This document shows positions 48,618 to 57,437 of a stretch of DNA of 64,000 nt, one piece after another. The position numbers were made by a program, and so were the translations under genes. The notes under the pieces are model-generated. The model ran no database searches and was not told the origin of the DNA. It worked only from the letters and a program-made list of their open reading frames with translations. Position 1 is the first letter of the stretch. Each line of letters starts with the position of its first letter. The DNA is from UBA4742 sp963734965 (GTDB taxonomy: Bacteria > Actinomycetota > Acidimicrobiia > Acidimicrobiales > Acidimicrobilacustridaceae), in assembly GCA_963734965.1 (NCBI GenBank), contig CAVTJK010000004.1, forward strand, positions 1,922,001 through 1,986,000, given 5' to 3'.

Positions 48618-49827
48618 AAGGCGAATCGTCGGCGGAGGTCGTCCACATCGAGGCCGACGGCCTCGGCCTGGTAGTCGATGCGCCCCTCGCGACCGCGGCG
48701 GTGCTCGGCCAGGTAGGAGGACGTGGCCTGCTCGGCCCGCTGATCGAAGGGCTGGTCGGCCAGGGCGTAGATCCGTCGAACCATGGCCAGGTCGTCGGCC
48801 ATGAACTCGTCGAAGCGGACGTCGATCGAACGATCGGCGGGCAGCACCGAACGGTCACGCACGCAGGCGCGCAGCATGGTCTCGACGCGATCGGCCCAGT
48901 AGCGGCCGAGCACCTCGGGCTCGACCGGGTCGGCGCTCATGCGGGCCGTGTAGGCGATCATCGTGGCCAACGAGACGACGACGTTGACCGGATCCCGATG
49001 GGTCACCACGACGGTGGCATCGGGGAAGACCTCGGTCAGCGCCACGAACTGCTCGATGTGCTGGGGCGACTTGAGCACCCACCGTCGGCCGCCGCGCTCG
49101 TGCTGCAGAGCTTGCAGGATCGTTCGCAGGTAGCGGTAGTGAGGCGTCTGATCGTGGGCCAGGTAGTGGTCGCGCCACGCAGGTACGTGGGCCAGGGTCT
49201 CGAAGAACATCGTCGAGAAGTCGACGGCCAGCAGCTGGATCTCCTCGTGGACGTGCCGGTGCTGATCTCGTGCATCAGAGAGAACAGCGGCATGGCCTCG
49301 TTCATGAACGAGACCGCCTGGTCGGTTCGCGCGAGGCGCGGATCGGGCTCGACGCCGATCTCGGCGCGCGCCGGGATCGGTTCGAGGCTCTCCCAGTACG
49401 GCAGCGAGCGAAGCGCAGGATCGGCCGCCATCAGGTTGTGCAGGTGGGTCGTGCCGGTGCGGGGGAGGCCGGCGATGACGATGGGGGCGACGACCTCGAT
49501 CTCGTGGATCTCGGGGTGGCGCCCCAGCAGGTCGGTGAGCAACAGCCGATTCTTGAGCAGCTGCACGAGTTGGGTGTGCACGACGACCCGGCCGACCGGC
49601 GACAGCGCGCGCCAGTCGTCGATGGCTTCGACCAGCGCCGCCAGCGGGGCCTCATAGCTTCGGTCACCGAAGTCCTCGAGACCGGACTCGGCGCACGCCT
49701 GGGCGTGCAGCGCGTCGGGCGCGAGCACGCACGCGTCGGCCATCGAAGCCATGAGGCTGCGGATCTCGTCGACTGCGGGCGTGAACCCTGGGGCGGCCAG
49801 ATCGGTTATGCGGACGACGTCGCGCAT
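48596..49827 (-). CDS. PAPS-dependent sulfotransferase (second copy), frameshifted
   Basis: About 410 residues, paralogous to the sulfotransferase in the dprE1 operon: both have LTDLLxRHPEI, the PSB loop IVIAGLPRTGTTHLHNLMAA, WVLKSPQHIEQF, the 3-prime-phosphate site VTHRDPVNV and DEFMADDLAMV. ATG 49827 begins MRDVVRITDLAAP. The only break is a one-base loss near 49258 (after HEISTG), where HVHEEIQLLAVDF resumes. This is one of the few frameshifts of minus-one type. Acceptor unknown. The stop overlaps the APH gene tail convergently. Confidence 0.8.
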
Positions 49828-49957
49828 GGCAAGCCTCAGGTGGTCGGGTCGCCACGGTCGATTCGGCGACAGTCTGAGACACTACGGACCCCGACGCCGG
49901 CGATCATCGCGATCGCCCGGCCGAGGGCATCGAGGCCCTCATCCTGGAAGGAAGCGC

Positions 49958-51191
49958 GTGACCGACCCGACGAGTGGTGACCAGTCAAGAAGTGCCTTGT
50001 CGCGCTCGGCCGTCGACCCGACTCAGATCGCGGAGCCGGCCACCTCGGCCGAGACGTGGGATTCGTCGCGGGCGTGGCGCGAGTTGCTCGACGGCCTCCG
50101 CGACCTCGATGCCGAGTTCCTCGCTGGGCCCAAGGCGGTCACCAGCGAAGCGTCGGTGGCCGAGGGCTATCGGTTCCTGGCCACGGTGACCGCGCGTGGC
50201 CTTCGACATCTACCTGTTCGCCGACTCCGCTCGGCCTCGCTTCGTCGACATCAACACACCGTTCCGTCAGGATCGGGCCTGGGGCGGTGACAACACCGAC
50301 GCCTACTACGCCTTCGCGCCGATCGACCCGACCCGCACCTACCGCGTGTCGGGGACGCGAGGCGACAGCGTCTACTTCTCGATCACCGTCTACAACGAGC
50401 CGTCACCCGGTCAATGGTCCAACCGGGTCGTCGGCGTCGTCAACGATGCTGATCTCGAGATCGACGACGAGGGACGGTTCTCGTTCGTGCTCGGTCCGAC
50501 CCGTCCCGCTGGGTACGACGGCGTGTTCATGGAGCTCACGCCTGACGCGGCGGCGGCCGTGACACGCGACTACCAGGTCGACCCGCTGACCGGACACCGA
50601 GTCGATTGGGCCATCGAGGCCGTCGACCCCGCATCGAGCTACCGCCACAACGACGAGGTCACGGCGGCGTCGCTGCGCACCGCGCTGCGCTGGGTCAAGG
50701 AGATGTTCGCCATCGTGCCGTTGACCGTGCAGGCCCGGGACGACTCGACCACCCTCGGCCACAACGCCCCCGACGGCGCCAACACCTTCGCCGCGCCCTA
50801 CCAGGTGCCCGACGCCAACTACGGGTGGTCGGCGCGCGACGCTTGCTACAGCTTCGGCACCTTCGCCCTCGGCCCCGACGAGGCCCTGGTCGTGACGCAC
50901 CGACCACCGGCCTGCCGGTTCTGGAGCCTCTCGATCTGGAACCCGTTCATGGCGGGCTACAACAACGACTACGCCCGCACCTCGATCAACCACGGCACCG
51001 CCGTACCCAACACCGATGGCACCGTGACGGTCGTCATCGCCCAGGACGCACTCACTCATCCGAACGCGATATCGACGATCGGCCACGACGTCGGCGTGCT
51101 CGCCTTCCGTTGGTTCCACGCCGACCCGGTGCCCGATCAACCGGTCGTCGCCGTCGTGGCCGCGACCGACGCGCCCCGCTCGACGACCTGA
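49958..51191 (+). CDS. DUF1214/DUF1254-like protein, frameshifted
   Basis: About 410 residues. GTG 49958 after GGAAGGA begins VTDPTSGDQSRSALSRS; the first part has SSRAWRELLDGLRDLDAEFL. After a +1 shift near 50185-50195 it continues FDIYLFADSARPRFVDINTPF, GGDNTDAYYAFAPIDPTRTYR and VSGTRGDSVYFSITVYNE, with a late HRPPACRFWSLSIWNPFMAGYN and ISTIGHDVGVLAFRWFHAD. The PDRTYR/GxYFSIT and FWSLTxY-like segments are hallmarks of the DUF1214 fold. Function is unproven; such proteins are often near lipid or sterol genes. It is divergent from the second sulfotransferase. Confidence 0.65.
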
Positions 51192-51196
51192 CCTCT

Positions 51197-51258
51197 GCCC
51201 GCCGGGCCTGACATCGCGGCGGCAACTGGGTACCAAAAGCGAGACCCATCTGCCGCCG
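51197..51258. terminator. Hairpin element between convergent genes (copy B)
   Basis: CGGCGGCA (51217-51224) pairs with TGCCGCCG (51251-51258), and GGGT (51228-51231) with ACCC (51244-51247) inside. The left flank GCC...GCCTGACATC shares sequence with the element past mscL (52755-52834). It lies between convergent genes and probably ends both transcripts. Confidence 0.6.
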
Positions 51259-51275
51259 GCAAGAGTCGCAGTCGG

Positions 51276-52175
51276 TCAGCCGCCCGAGAGGGTGTGGCGC
51301 TGGAAGAAGGCGACGATCAGCGGGGGGATCTCAGGGGGTGGTTCGTGACCGCCCGGATAGTCATAGACCGCCAGTTCGAGATGGCCCCGGCCGGGCTCGG
51401 TCCGCAGGTAGCCGTCGACGGTGGCCTTCGCCGGGTCGGCCCCGATCTTGGCCTCGGCCAACGGGACGCTCTTGCGCTGGTTGGCGTAGGGCACGATCGG
51501 ATCGTTCTGGCCCATGGCCATGAACATCGACCGCACAGGATCGGTGGCGAGGTACTTCCCAGGCTGTCCGGACAGGTTGGCCGTCGCCGCGATGGGTCCA
51601 CCCCGCTGGTTCAACAGCAACGAGACGAACGCCGAACCGTTCGAGTGACCCATGAGGTAGATCCGGTCCCGGTCGACGGGGAGCTTGGCCCGCAACGACG
51701 CCAGCAAGGCGTCGTAGAACGCCAGATCCGAGTCGCCCTGCTCGCCGGCCACGCTCTGCCACCCGGTCTGGGTGCCGTCGGGGTCCGTCTTGCCCTTGTG
51801 ACCGACCACCCCGTTCGGGTAGACGACGATGGCCTGTGGCCACAGCTTCTCGATGCCCATCTTGCGCTCGAAGTTCTGACCACTGCCACCGTGACCATGG
51901 AAGGCGAACACGAGGGGGGCCGGGTGCGACAGGTCGTCCGGAACGACCAGCAGCGCGGTGCGAGTCGTGCCCTTGACGTCGAGCGAGATGGTCTGCGTCC
52001 CGCTCGGATATCGCGTCGGCGACGGCGCCGACGCCGGGTTCGTGGTCGCCGGCGCGCTGGTGTCGGCGGTGGCATCGGCGCGGGGCGAGGCGGTGCCTCC
52101 GCACGCGGTCACCAGGCCCAGGGCGCAGGCTCCGCCCAAGAGGACGGTGAGCAGGTCTCGTCGGAGCGGCATCAT
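51276..52175 (-). CDS. LpqC-like PHB-depolymerase-family lipoprotein esterase
   Basis: An intact protein of about 299 residues. ATG 52175 (ATG 52172 and GTG 52178 adjoin) starts a signal peptide with a lipobox ending LVTACGG. The mature part has APLVFAFHGHGGSGQNFER (oxyanion hole), the nucleophile elbow YLMGHSNGSAF, MGQNDPIVPYANQR with the acid residue and DYPGGHEPPPEI with the His. This is the esterase PHB depolymerase/LpqC family of secreted alpha/beta hydrolases acting on feruloyl, acetyl-xylan or hydroxyalkanoate esters. It is convergent with the DUF1214 gene across the hairpin element and divergent from mscL. Confidence 0.85.
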   Translation of the reverse strand: MMPLRRDLLTVLLGGACALGLVTACGGTASPRADATADTSAPATTNPASAPSPTRYPSGTQTISLDVKGTTRTALLVVPDDLSHPAPLVFAFHGHGGSGQNFERKMGIEKLWPQAIVVYPNGVVGHKGKTDPDGTQTGWQSVAGEQGDSDLAFYDALLASLRAKLPVDRDRIYLMGHSNGSAFVSLLLNQRGGPIAATANLSGQPGKYLATDPVRSMFMAMGQNDPIVPYANQRKSVPLAEAKIGADPAKATVDGYLRTEPGRGHLELAVYDYPGGHEPPPEIPPLIVAFFQRHTLSGG

Positions 52176-52283
52176 CACAAGATGACCGACGCCCGTGAGG
52201 GGGAGTCGACAAGGCCATGAGGAATCCGTGATGACCCGACCCCGTTCGGTCTACGCCCAGCGAGGTCACGACCGGAACGGTCC

Positions 52284-52289
52284 TATCCT
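52284..52289 (+). promoter_or_regulatory. Candidate -10 for mscL
   Basis: TATCCT at 52284-52289 fits the TAnnnT -10 common in high-GC actinobacteria and lies 41 bases before ATG 52331, leaving room for the AAGGAG ribosome site (52318-52323). No convincing -35 is visible at the expected distance. Confidence 0.35.
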
Positions 52290-52330
52290 CCCGGCTTCAG
52301 CGAACCGCCCCACGATCAAGGAGCGCGCCC

Positions 52331-52756
52331 ATGGCCGAACCACAGCAGGCCGCACCCAAGAAGAACATCGCCACCGAGTTCAAGGAGTTCCTCCTGCGGG
52401 GCAACGTCGTCGATCTGGCCGTAGCCGTCGTCATCGGCGCCGCGTTCGGCGCAGTCGTCAGCGCGCTCGTACGAGACATCCTCACTCCGATCATCGCCAT
52501 GATCTTCGGCAAGCCCGACTTCGCCGCGCTCGAGTTCACGATCAACGACAGCGTGTTCCGCTACGGCGACTTCCTCAACGTGCTCATCACCTTCGTCACG
52601 ATCGCCTTCGTCGTGTTCTTCTTCGTCGTCAAACCGATGAACTGGCTCATCGATCGTCGGCGCAAGAGCGCAACGGTGGACGAGGACACCTTGAGCGACG
52701 AAGCCAAGTACCTGGCCGAGATCCGCGACCTCTTGGCCGCCCAGCAGAACCAGTAG
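52331..52756 (+). CDS. mscL: Large-conductance mechanosensitive channel MscL
   Basis: An intact 141-residue membrane protein with an AAGGAG site. N-terminal amphipathic FKEFLLRGNVVDLAVAVVIGAAFG contains the pore-lining helix 1 motif; helix 2 is FLNVLITFVTIAFVVFFFVVK, followed by PMNWL and a charged C-terminal helix (LSDEAKYLAEIRDLLAAQ), all as in MscL. It opens under membrane tension in hypoosmotic shock. Length suits the family (about 130-150). It is convergent with murA and followed by a tandem repeat plus long hairpin. Confidence 0.95.
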   Translation: MAEPQQAAPKKNIATEFKEFLLRGNVVDLAVAVVIGAAFGAVVSALVRDILTPIIAMIFGKPDFAALEFTINDSVFRYGDFLNVLITFVTIAFVVFFFVVKPMNWLIDRRRKSATVDEDTLSDEAKYLAEIRDLLAAQQNQ

Positions 52757-52800
52757 CCCGCCTGACATCCCGGCGGCAGCCCGCCTGACATCCCGGCGGC
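52755..52800. repeat. Two tandem 23-bp copies after mscL
   Basis: Perfect 23-base tandem repeat at 52755-52777 and 52778-52800. Its core GCCTGACATCCCGGCGGC is shared with the element at 51197-51258. The second copy merges into the hairpin at 52794-52834. Confidence 0.85.
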
Positions 52801-52834
52801 AGATCGCCACCTCCCAGGTGGTCATCTGCCGCCG
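52794..52834. terminator. Long bidirectional hairpin terminator between mscL and murA (copy A)
   Basis: CGGCGGCAGAT (52794-52804) pairs with ATCTGCCGCCG (52824-52834); inside, CCACCT pairs with AGGTGG around a CCC loop. Only two bases on each side fail to pair, giving a 17-bp interrupted stem. Located between convergent genes, without a U-tract. Confidence 0.75.
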
Positions 52835-52865
52835 CGTTGATCGGGCCTGGTGTGGCCGACCCAGC

Positions 52866-54219
52866 TCAGTCGGAGAAGCGGGCGCCGAGGGCGAGGAGCT
52901 TCTCGCGGAAGCGCTCGTAGCCGCGATCGATCACGGTGGCGCCGATGATCTCGGAGGTGCCCTCGGCCGCCAGCGCGGCGATGAAGTACGAGAACCCACC
53001 ACGGAGATCGGGGATGATCAGCGTGCCGGCGTGCAGCGGCGTCGGCCCGACGACGACGGCGGAGTGCTCGAAGTTGCGGCTGCCGAAGCGGCACGGCGTC
53101 GGGCCCGAGGCACTCCTGGAAGACCTGGATGTTGGCGCCCAGCGAGTTGAGGGCGTCCACATAGCCCAGCCGGCCCTCGTAGACGGTCTCGTGCAGGACC
53201 GAGACGCCGTGGGCCTGGGTGAGTGCGGTGGCCAGCGGCGCCTGCCAGTCGGTCATGAACCCGGGATGCACGTCGGTCTCGAGCGTCATCGGCCGCAGCG
53301 GCGAGGTCTCGTTGCGGAAGAACTCGATGCCGTCGTCGCGCACCAGGAACTGACCGCCGGCGCGCCGGTAGCAGTTGAGGAACGTCATCATGTCCGACTG
53401 CTGCGCGTCCTCGACGACGATCCGTCCCGCGGTGGCCAACGCGGCGCAGGCCCACGATGCCGCCTCGAGCCGATCGGGCATCGACCGGTGGTGGAACCCG
53501 TGGAGCTCCTCGACGCCCGACACGCGGATCACGCGGTTGGGCAGGATCGACAGGATCGCGCCCATCTTCTGCAGCACGCAGGCGAGATCCTCGATCTCGG
53601 GTTCGATGGCGGCGTTGCGCAACTCGGAATCACCCTTGGCCAGCACGGCGCACAGGAGGAACTGCTCGGTGGCCCCGACCGAGGGATAGCCGAGGTTGAT
53701 GAGGGCGCCCTCGAGCGTCGCGGCGTGGATGCGATAGCCGTCGACGTCTTCTTCGACGGTGGCGCCGAAGGCCCGCAGGACGTTGAGGTGGAGATCGACC
53801 GGACGCTCGCCGATGGCGCAACCGCCCGGGTGGTAGATCCGGGCCTCGCCGGTGCGGTGCAGCAGCGGGGCGGCGGTCAGCACCGGGATGCGGCTCTTGG
53901 CGTGGTAGTCGGCCAGGCTCTCGCTCGACGGGGTCTCGATCGACCCGCTGCGCACGACGACCGTCGGTCCGTCACGCGACACGTCGGCGCCCACGCTGCG
54001 GAGCAGATCGGACACGATCTCGATGTCGCGGATGGCGGCCACGTTGGTGATCTCGCACGGCTCCCGCGTGAGCATGGCCGCGACCATGGTCTTGGGCACC
54101 GAGTTCTTGGCCCCTCGCACGGCCACGGTCCCGACCAACGGGACACCGCCGCGCACCCTCACGACATCGGAGATCGCGCCCACGCTGCGAACAGGGTCAG
54201 TTCCGGTGGAGCCGAGCAT
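52866..54219 (-). CDS. murA: UDP-N-acetylglucosamine 1-carboxyvinyltransferase MurA, frameshifted
   Basis: About 450 residues. MurA transfers enolpyruvate from PEP to UDP-GlcNAc, the first committed step of peptidoglycan synthesis in the cytosol. Seen: VRGAKNSVPKTMVAAMLT (KN substrate motif), the active-site loop HPGGCAIGERPVDLHLN with the Cys that fosfomycin alkylates, LEAASWACAALATAGR, and HPGFMTDWQAPLATALTQA. One +1 shift near 53100 (an extra G) moves the last 80 residues, LHAGTLIIPDLRGGFSYFIA to ARFSD, into the next frame. ATG 54219 lies six bases past a TATACT -10, suggesting a leaderless transcript. It is divergent from the GlcD-like gene. Confidence 0.9.
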
Positions 54220-54225
54220 TGGCCG

Positions 54226-54231
54226 AGTATA
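54226..54231 (-). promoter_or_regulatory. -10 of murA, likely leaderless
   Basis: On the minus strand TATACT (54231-54226) is a near-perfect -10 just six bases before ATG 54219, so transcription would begin at or next to the start codon. No clear -35 is seen. Confidence 0.5.
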
Positions 54232-54310
54232 AAGCCGCCCCACTCAGACCCGAGGGGTCCCCCGACGGGTCACTCGACAACGTTGACAGCGGCGGTGGCA
54301 TAGTGAGGTC

Positions 54311-55690
54311 GTGGCTGACCTCGCGGAGCGCCTCACCGCCCTCGTCGGTGCCGATCATGTGTTCGCCGGCGAGGCCATCGGCGAGGAACTGACCCATGAC
54401 GAGGCCCTCACCGCGACCCAGGAGTGGCCGGCGGCCGTGGTCTTGCCCAGGTCCACCGCCGAGGTGGCCGCGATCGTGGCCCTGGCCGCCGAGCTGGGCG
54501 TGCCGATCACGGCCCGAGGATCGGGGACCGGGCTGTCGGGTGCCTGCGTCCCCAGCTCTGACGGGATCCTCGTGTCCTTCGAGCGGATGGCCGCCATCCT
54601 CGAGCTCGACCTCGAGAACCACGTGGCCGTCGTGCAACCCGGCGTGACCCTCGAGCAGCTCGACCAGGCGACCGCCGCCCACGGCCTCGTCTACCCGGTG
54701 TTCCCCGGCGAGAGCTCGGCCAGCCTCGGCGGCAACGTGGCCACCAACGCCGGCGGCATGCGGGCCGTGAAGTACGGCGTCACCCGCCACCAGGTGCTCG
54801 GGCTCGAGATGGTGACCGGCACGGGCGAGGTGATCCGCACCGGTGGCAAGTTCGTGAAGTCGAGCGCCGGCTACGACCTGACCCAGCTCATCGTGGGATC
54901 CGAGGGGACGCTGGCGCTGGTCACCGAGGCGACCCTGCGCCTGCTACCCGCGGCCGGCGCACGCGGCGACGTTGCTGGCCCCGTTCGCCAGCGCTCGACG
55001 AGGCCACGGCGGCCGCGCACAGGGCATCGTGGGCAGCGGCATCGGTCCGCTCGTCGTCGAGTACATCGACGTGCTGTCGATGGGCGGGATCGTGGCCAAC
55101 GCCGGGCTCGAGCTCGGCGTGCAGCCCCGAGGTGCGAGAGCAGGCCCTGGCCTACCTCGTGGTCGTGCTCGAGCAGCGCCGCGACGATCGCCTGGCCGAG
55201 GACGTCGAGGAGCTGGCCGTGCTCCTCGCCGAGCTCGGCGCCCTCGACGTGTACGTGCTGCCGACCGGGCACGGGCTCGAAGCTGATCGCGGCCCGCGAG
55301 AAGGCGTTCTGGGCGGCCAAGGCCGCCGGCGCCGACGACATCGTCGACGTCGTCGTGCCCCGCGCCTCGATCGCCGACGTACATCACGCGCGGTCAGCGA
55401 TCTGGCCGCGGCGACCGGCTCGCTCGTCGTCGGGCTGCGGCCATGTCGGGGACGGCAACGTGCACCTGTCGGTCTTCCAGCGCGACGACGAGGTGCGACA
55501 CGGGCTGGTCCACGACATGATCGAGATCGGGTTGGCCCTCGGCGGCGCCGTCTCGGGCGAGCACGGACTCGGAACCGAGAAGCGCGAGTATTTCCTCGCG
55601 CTCGAAGATCCGAACAAGGTCGCCCTCCTGCGCCGCATCAAGGTCGCGTTCGATCCGGCCGGGATCCTCAACCCCAAGGTGGCCCTGTGA
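54311..55690 (+). CDS. GlcD-like FAD-linked oxidase (glycolate/D-lactate dehydrogenase type), frameshifted
   Basis: About 455 residues. GTG 54311 begins VADLAERLTALVGADHVFAG. FAD-binding PCMH motifs: VVLPRSTAEVAAIVALAAE, ITARGSGTGLSGAC, VFPGESSASLGGNVATNAGG and LIVGSEGTLALVTEATLRLLP. The C-terminal domain has GCGHVGDGNVHLSVF and SGEHGLGTEKREYF with FAD/iron-region residues typical of GlcD and D-lactate dehydrogenases. Four or more frame changes occur between 54955 and 55440. The stop overlaps the next start (GTGA at 55687-55690), so it is coupled to the thiamine-diphosphate enzyme. The pair may work on 2-hydroxy/2-keto acids. Confidence 0.8.
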   Translation: MADLAERLTALVGADHVFAGEAIGEELTHDEALTATQEWPAAVVLPRSTAEVAAIVALAAELGVPITARGSGTGLSGACVPSSDGILVSFERMAAILELDLENHVAVVQPGVTLEQLDQATAAHGLVYPVFPGESSASLGGNVATNAGGMRAVKYGVTRHQVLGLEMVTGTGEVIRTGGKFVKSSAGYDLTQLIVGSEGTLALVTEATLRLLPAAGARGDVAGPVRQRSTRPRRPRTGHRGQRHRSARRRVHRRAVDGRDRGQRRARARRAAPRCESRPWPTSWSCSSSAATIAWPRTSRSWPCSSPSSAPSTCTCCRPGTGSKLIAAREKAFWAAKAAGADDIVDVVVPRASIADVHHARSAIWPRRPARSSSGCGHVGDGNVHLSVFQRDDEVRHGLVHDMIEIGLALGGAVSGEHGLGTEKREYFLALEDPNKVALLRRIKVAFDPAGILNPKVAL

Positions 55691-57258
55691 ACGGTGCCCA
55701 GTCGCTGCTCCGCACCCTGGTCGACGGCGGGCGTCGACGTGTGCTTCATGAACCCGGGCACCTCCGAGATGCACTTCGTGGCCGCGCCTCGACCACGTGC
55801 CCGAGATGCGCGGCGTCCTGGCGCTGTTCGAAGGCGTCGCCACCGGCGCGGCCGACGGCTACGGCGCGCATGGCCGGCCGTCCCGCGGCCACGCTGCTGC
55901 ACCTCGGGCCCCGGTCTCGGCAACGGTGTCGCCAACCTGCACAACGCCCGGCGGGCCCACACGCCGGTGGTCAACATCGTCGGCGACCACGCCACCTACC
56001 ACAAGGAGTACGACGCCCAGCTCGAGTCCGACATCGAGACCGTCGCCCGCAACGTGTCGAGCTTCGTCCGCCGGTCGCAGCACGCCTGACGACGTCGTCA
56101 CCGACGCGCTCGACGACGATGGCGGCCGCGGTCGGTCCTCCCGGCCAGGTGGCGACGCTCATCCTGCCCGCCGACGTGTCGTGGTCCGAGACGACCGTTG
56201 CCACCGTCCTGGCGCCGCGCGTGCCCGAATCGAGCCGCAGCGTCGACGTCGACCGGGTCGAGGCCGTCGCCGCGCTCTTGCGTTCGGGCGAGCCGACGGC
56301 GCTGTTCGTGGGAGGGCGCGCCGTGCGGGGCGAGGCGCTGAGCTCGGCGGGCGCCATCAGCGCCGCCACCGGCGCCCGCCTGCTGTGCGAGACCTTCCCG
56401 GCCCGCCTCGAACGAGGCGCGGGCGTCGTCCCCGTCGAGCGGCTCGGGTACCTGGCCGAGTTCGCCATGGCCCAGCTCGACGGGCTGACCCACCTCGTGC
56501 TGATCGACGCCCGCTCGCCCGTGTCGTTCTTCGCCTACCCGGACAAGGCCAGCGATCTCGTGCCCGAGTCCTGCTCGACCCACGAGCTGGCCGGTCCGCT
56601 CGACGACCCGGTGGCGACGCTCGCCGCCTTGGTCGACGGCGCTCGACGCGCCGCTCGACGGAGCCGTGCGCCAACCCGCCAGCCGACCCGAGCGCCCGAC
56701 CGGGCCCCTCACCGCCCAGACGGTCGGCGCCGCCCTCGGCGCCCTGCTCCCCGAGGGGGCGATCGTGTCGGACGAAGGCAACACCTCGGGCCTCTTCGCC
56801 GCCGGCGCCCACCGCCGGCGCCCCACCGCACGACTGGCTGTGCCTCACCGGCGGCGCCATCGGCCAAGGCCTGCCCGTCGCGGTGGGGGCCGCGGTGGCC
56901 TGCCCCGACCGACGCGTCATCGCCTTCGAGTCCGACGGCAGCGCCCTCTACACGCTGCAGTCGTGGTGGACCATGGCCCGCGAGGGCCTCGACGTCACGA
57001 CCATCGTGCTCAACAACCACTCCTACGCCGTGCTGAACATGGAGCTCAACCGGGTGGGCGCCGATGCCGCCGGCCCTCGGGCCCGCCAGATGCTCAGCCT
57101 CGAACCCCCCGAGATCGACTTCGTCGCCCTGGCGACAGGGCATGGGCGTCCCCGCCAGCCGGGCCACGACGTCCGAGGAGCTCGTCGAGCAGTTCGAGCG
57201 GGCGCTGGCCACACCGGGTCCCAGCGTCATCGACGCCGTCGTCCCGTCGATCATCTGA
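55687..57258 (+). CDS. Acetolactate-synthase-like thiamine-diphosphate enzyme, frameshifted
   Basis: About 520 residues, of the ALS/benzoylformate decarboxylase superfamily. GTG 55687 opens with VNGAQSLLRTLVDGGVDVCF, then FMNPGTSEMHF, the catalytic Glu in LALFEGVATGAADGYGRM, and the THPVV-like VVNIVGDHATYHKEYDA. The C-terminal ThDP domain has WLCLTGGAIGQGLPVAVGAA and FESDGSALYTLQSWW...LNN, where SDGS stands for the usual GDG motif. At least six frameshifts break it. With no small regulatory subunit or ilvC nearby and a GlcD-like partner, a catabolic role on a 2-keto acid is likelier than branched-chain synthesis. Confidence 0.75.
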
Positions 57259-57327
57259 GAGCAACCTCGCCGAATCCCTCCGGTGGCGACGGTCAGCGGC
57301 CGATGAAGGGGGTGTAGCGTCTCGGCC

Positions 57328-57350
57328 GACGGCAACTCGTGCTTGCCGTC
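57328..57350 (+). terminator. Hairpin after the thiamine-diphosphate enzyme gene
   Basis: GACGGCAA (57328-57335) pairs perfectly with TTGCCGTC (57343-57350) around a seven-base loop, 70 bases past the stop at 57258. It may end the GlcD-ThDP operon transcript or form the first part of the desaturase leader. Confidence 0.5.
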
Positions 57351-57391
57351 TGGACGCCCGCTCATGCCCCCCAGGCGTCCCAATCGTTGCC

Positions 57392-57431
57392 CCGGTCCCC
57401 GGCGGCGAAGCCGCCGAAGCCAGGACCGGAG
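57392..57431 (+). promoter_or_regulatory. Structured leader overlapping the desaturase ribosome-binding site
   Basis: An outer stem CCGGTCC (57392-57398) with GGACCGG (57423-57429) encloses a perfect inner hairpin CGGCGGC-GAA-GCCGCCG (57400-57416). The last two G of the outer stem belong to the GGAG ribosome site (57428-57431), six bases before ATG 57438, so folding would hinder translation. This could be a regulated or temperature-responsive leader; no experiment supports it yet. Confidence 0.45.
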
Positions 57432-57437
57432 TCACCG

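Noticed and set aside
54283..54288. Perfect TTGACA -35 upstream of the GlcD-like gene
   Set aside because: No acceptable -10 lies 16-18 bases downstream; the nearest TAGTGA is only 12 bases away, so I do not call a promoter.
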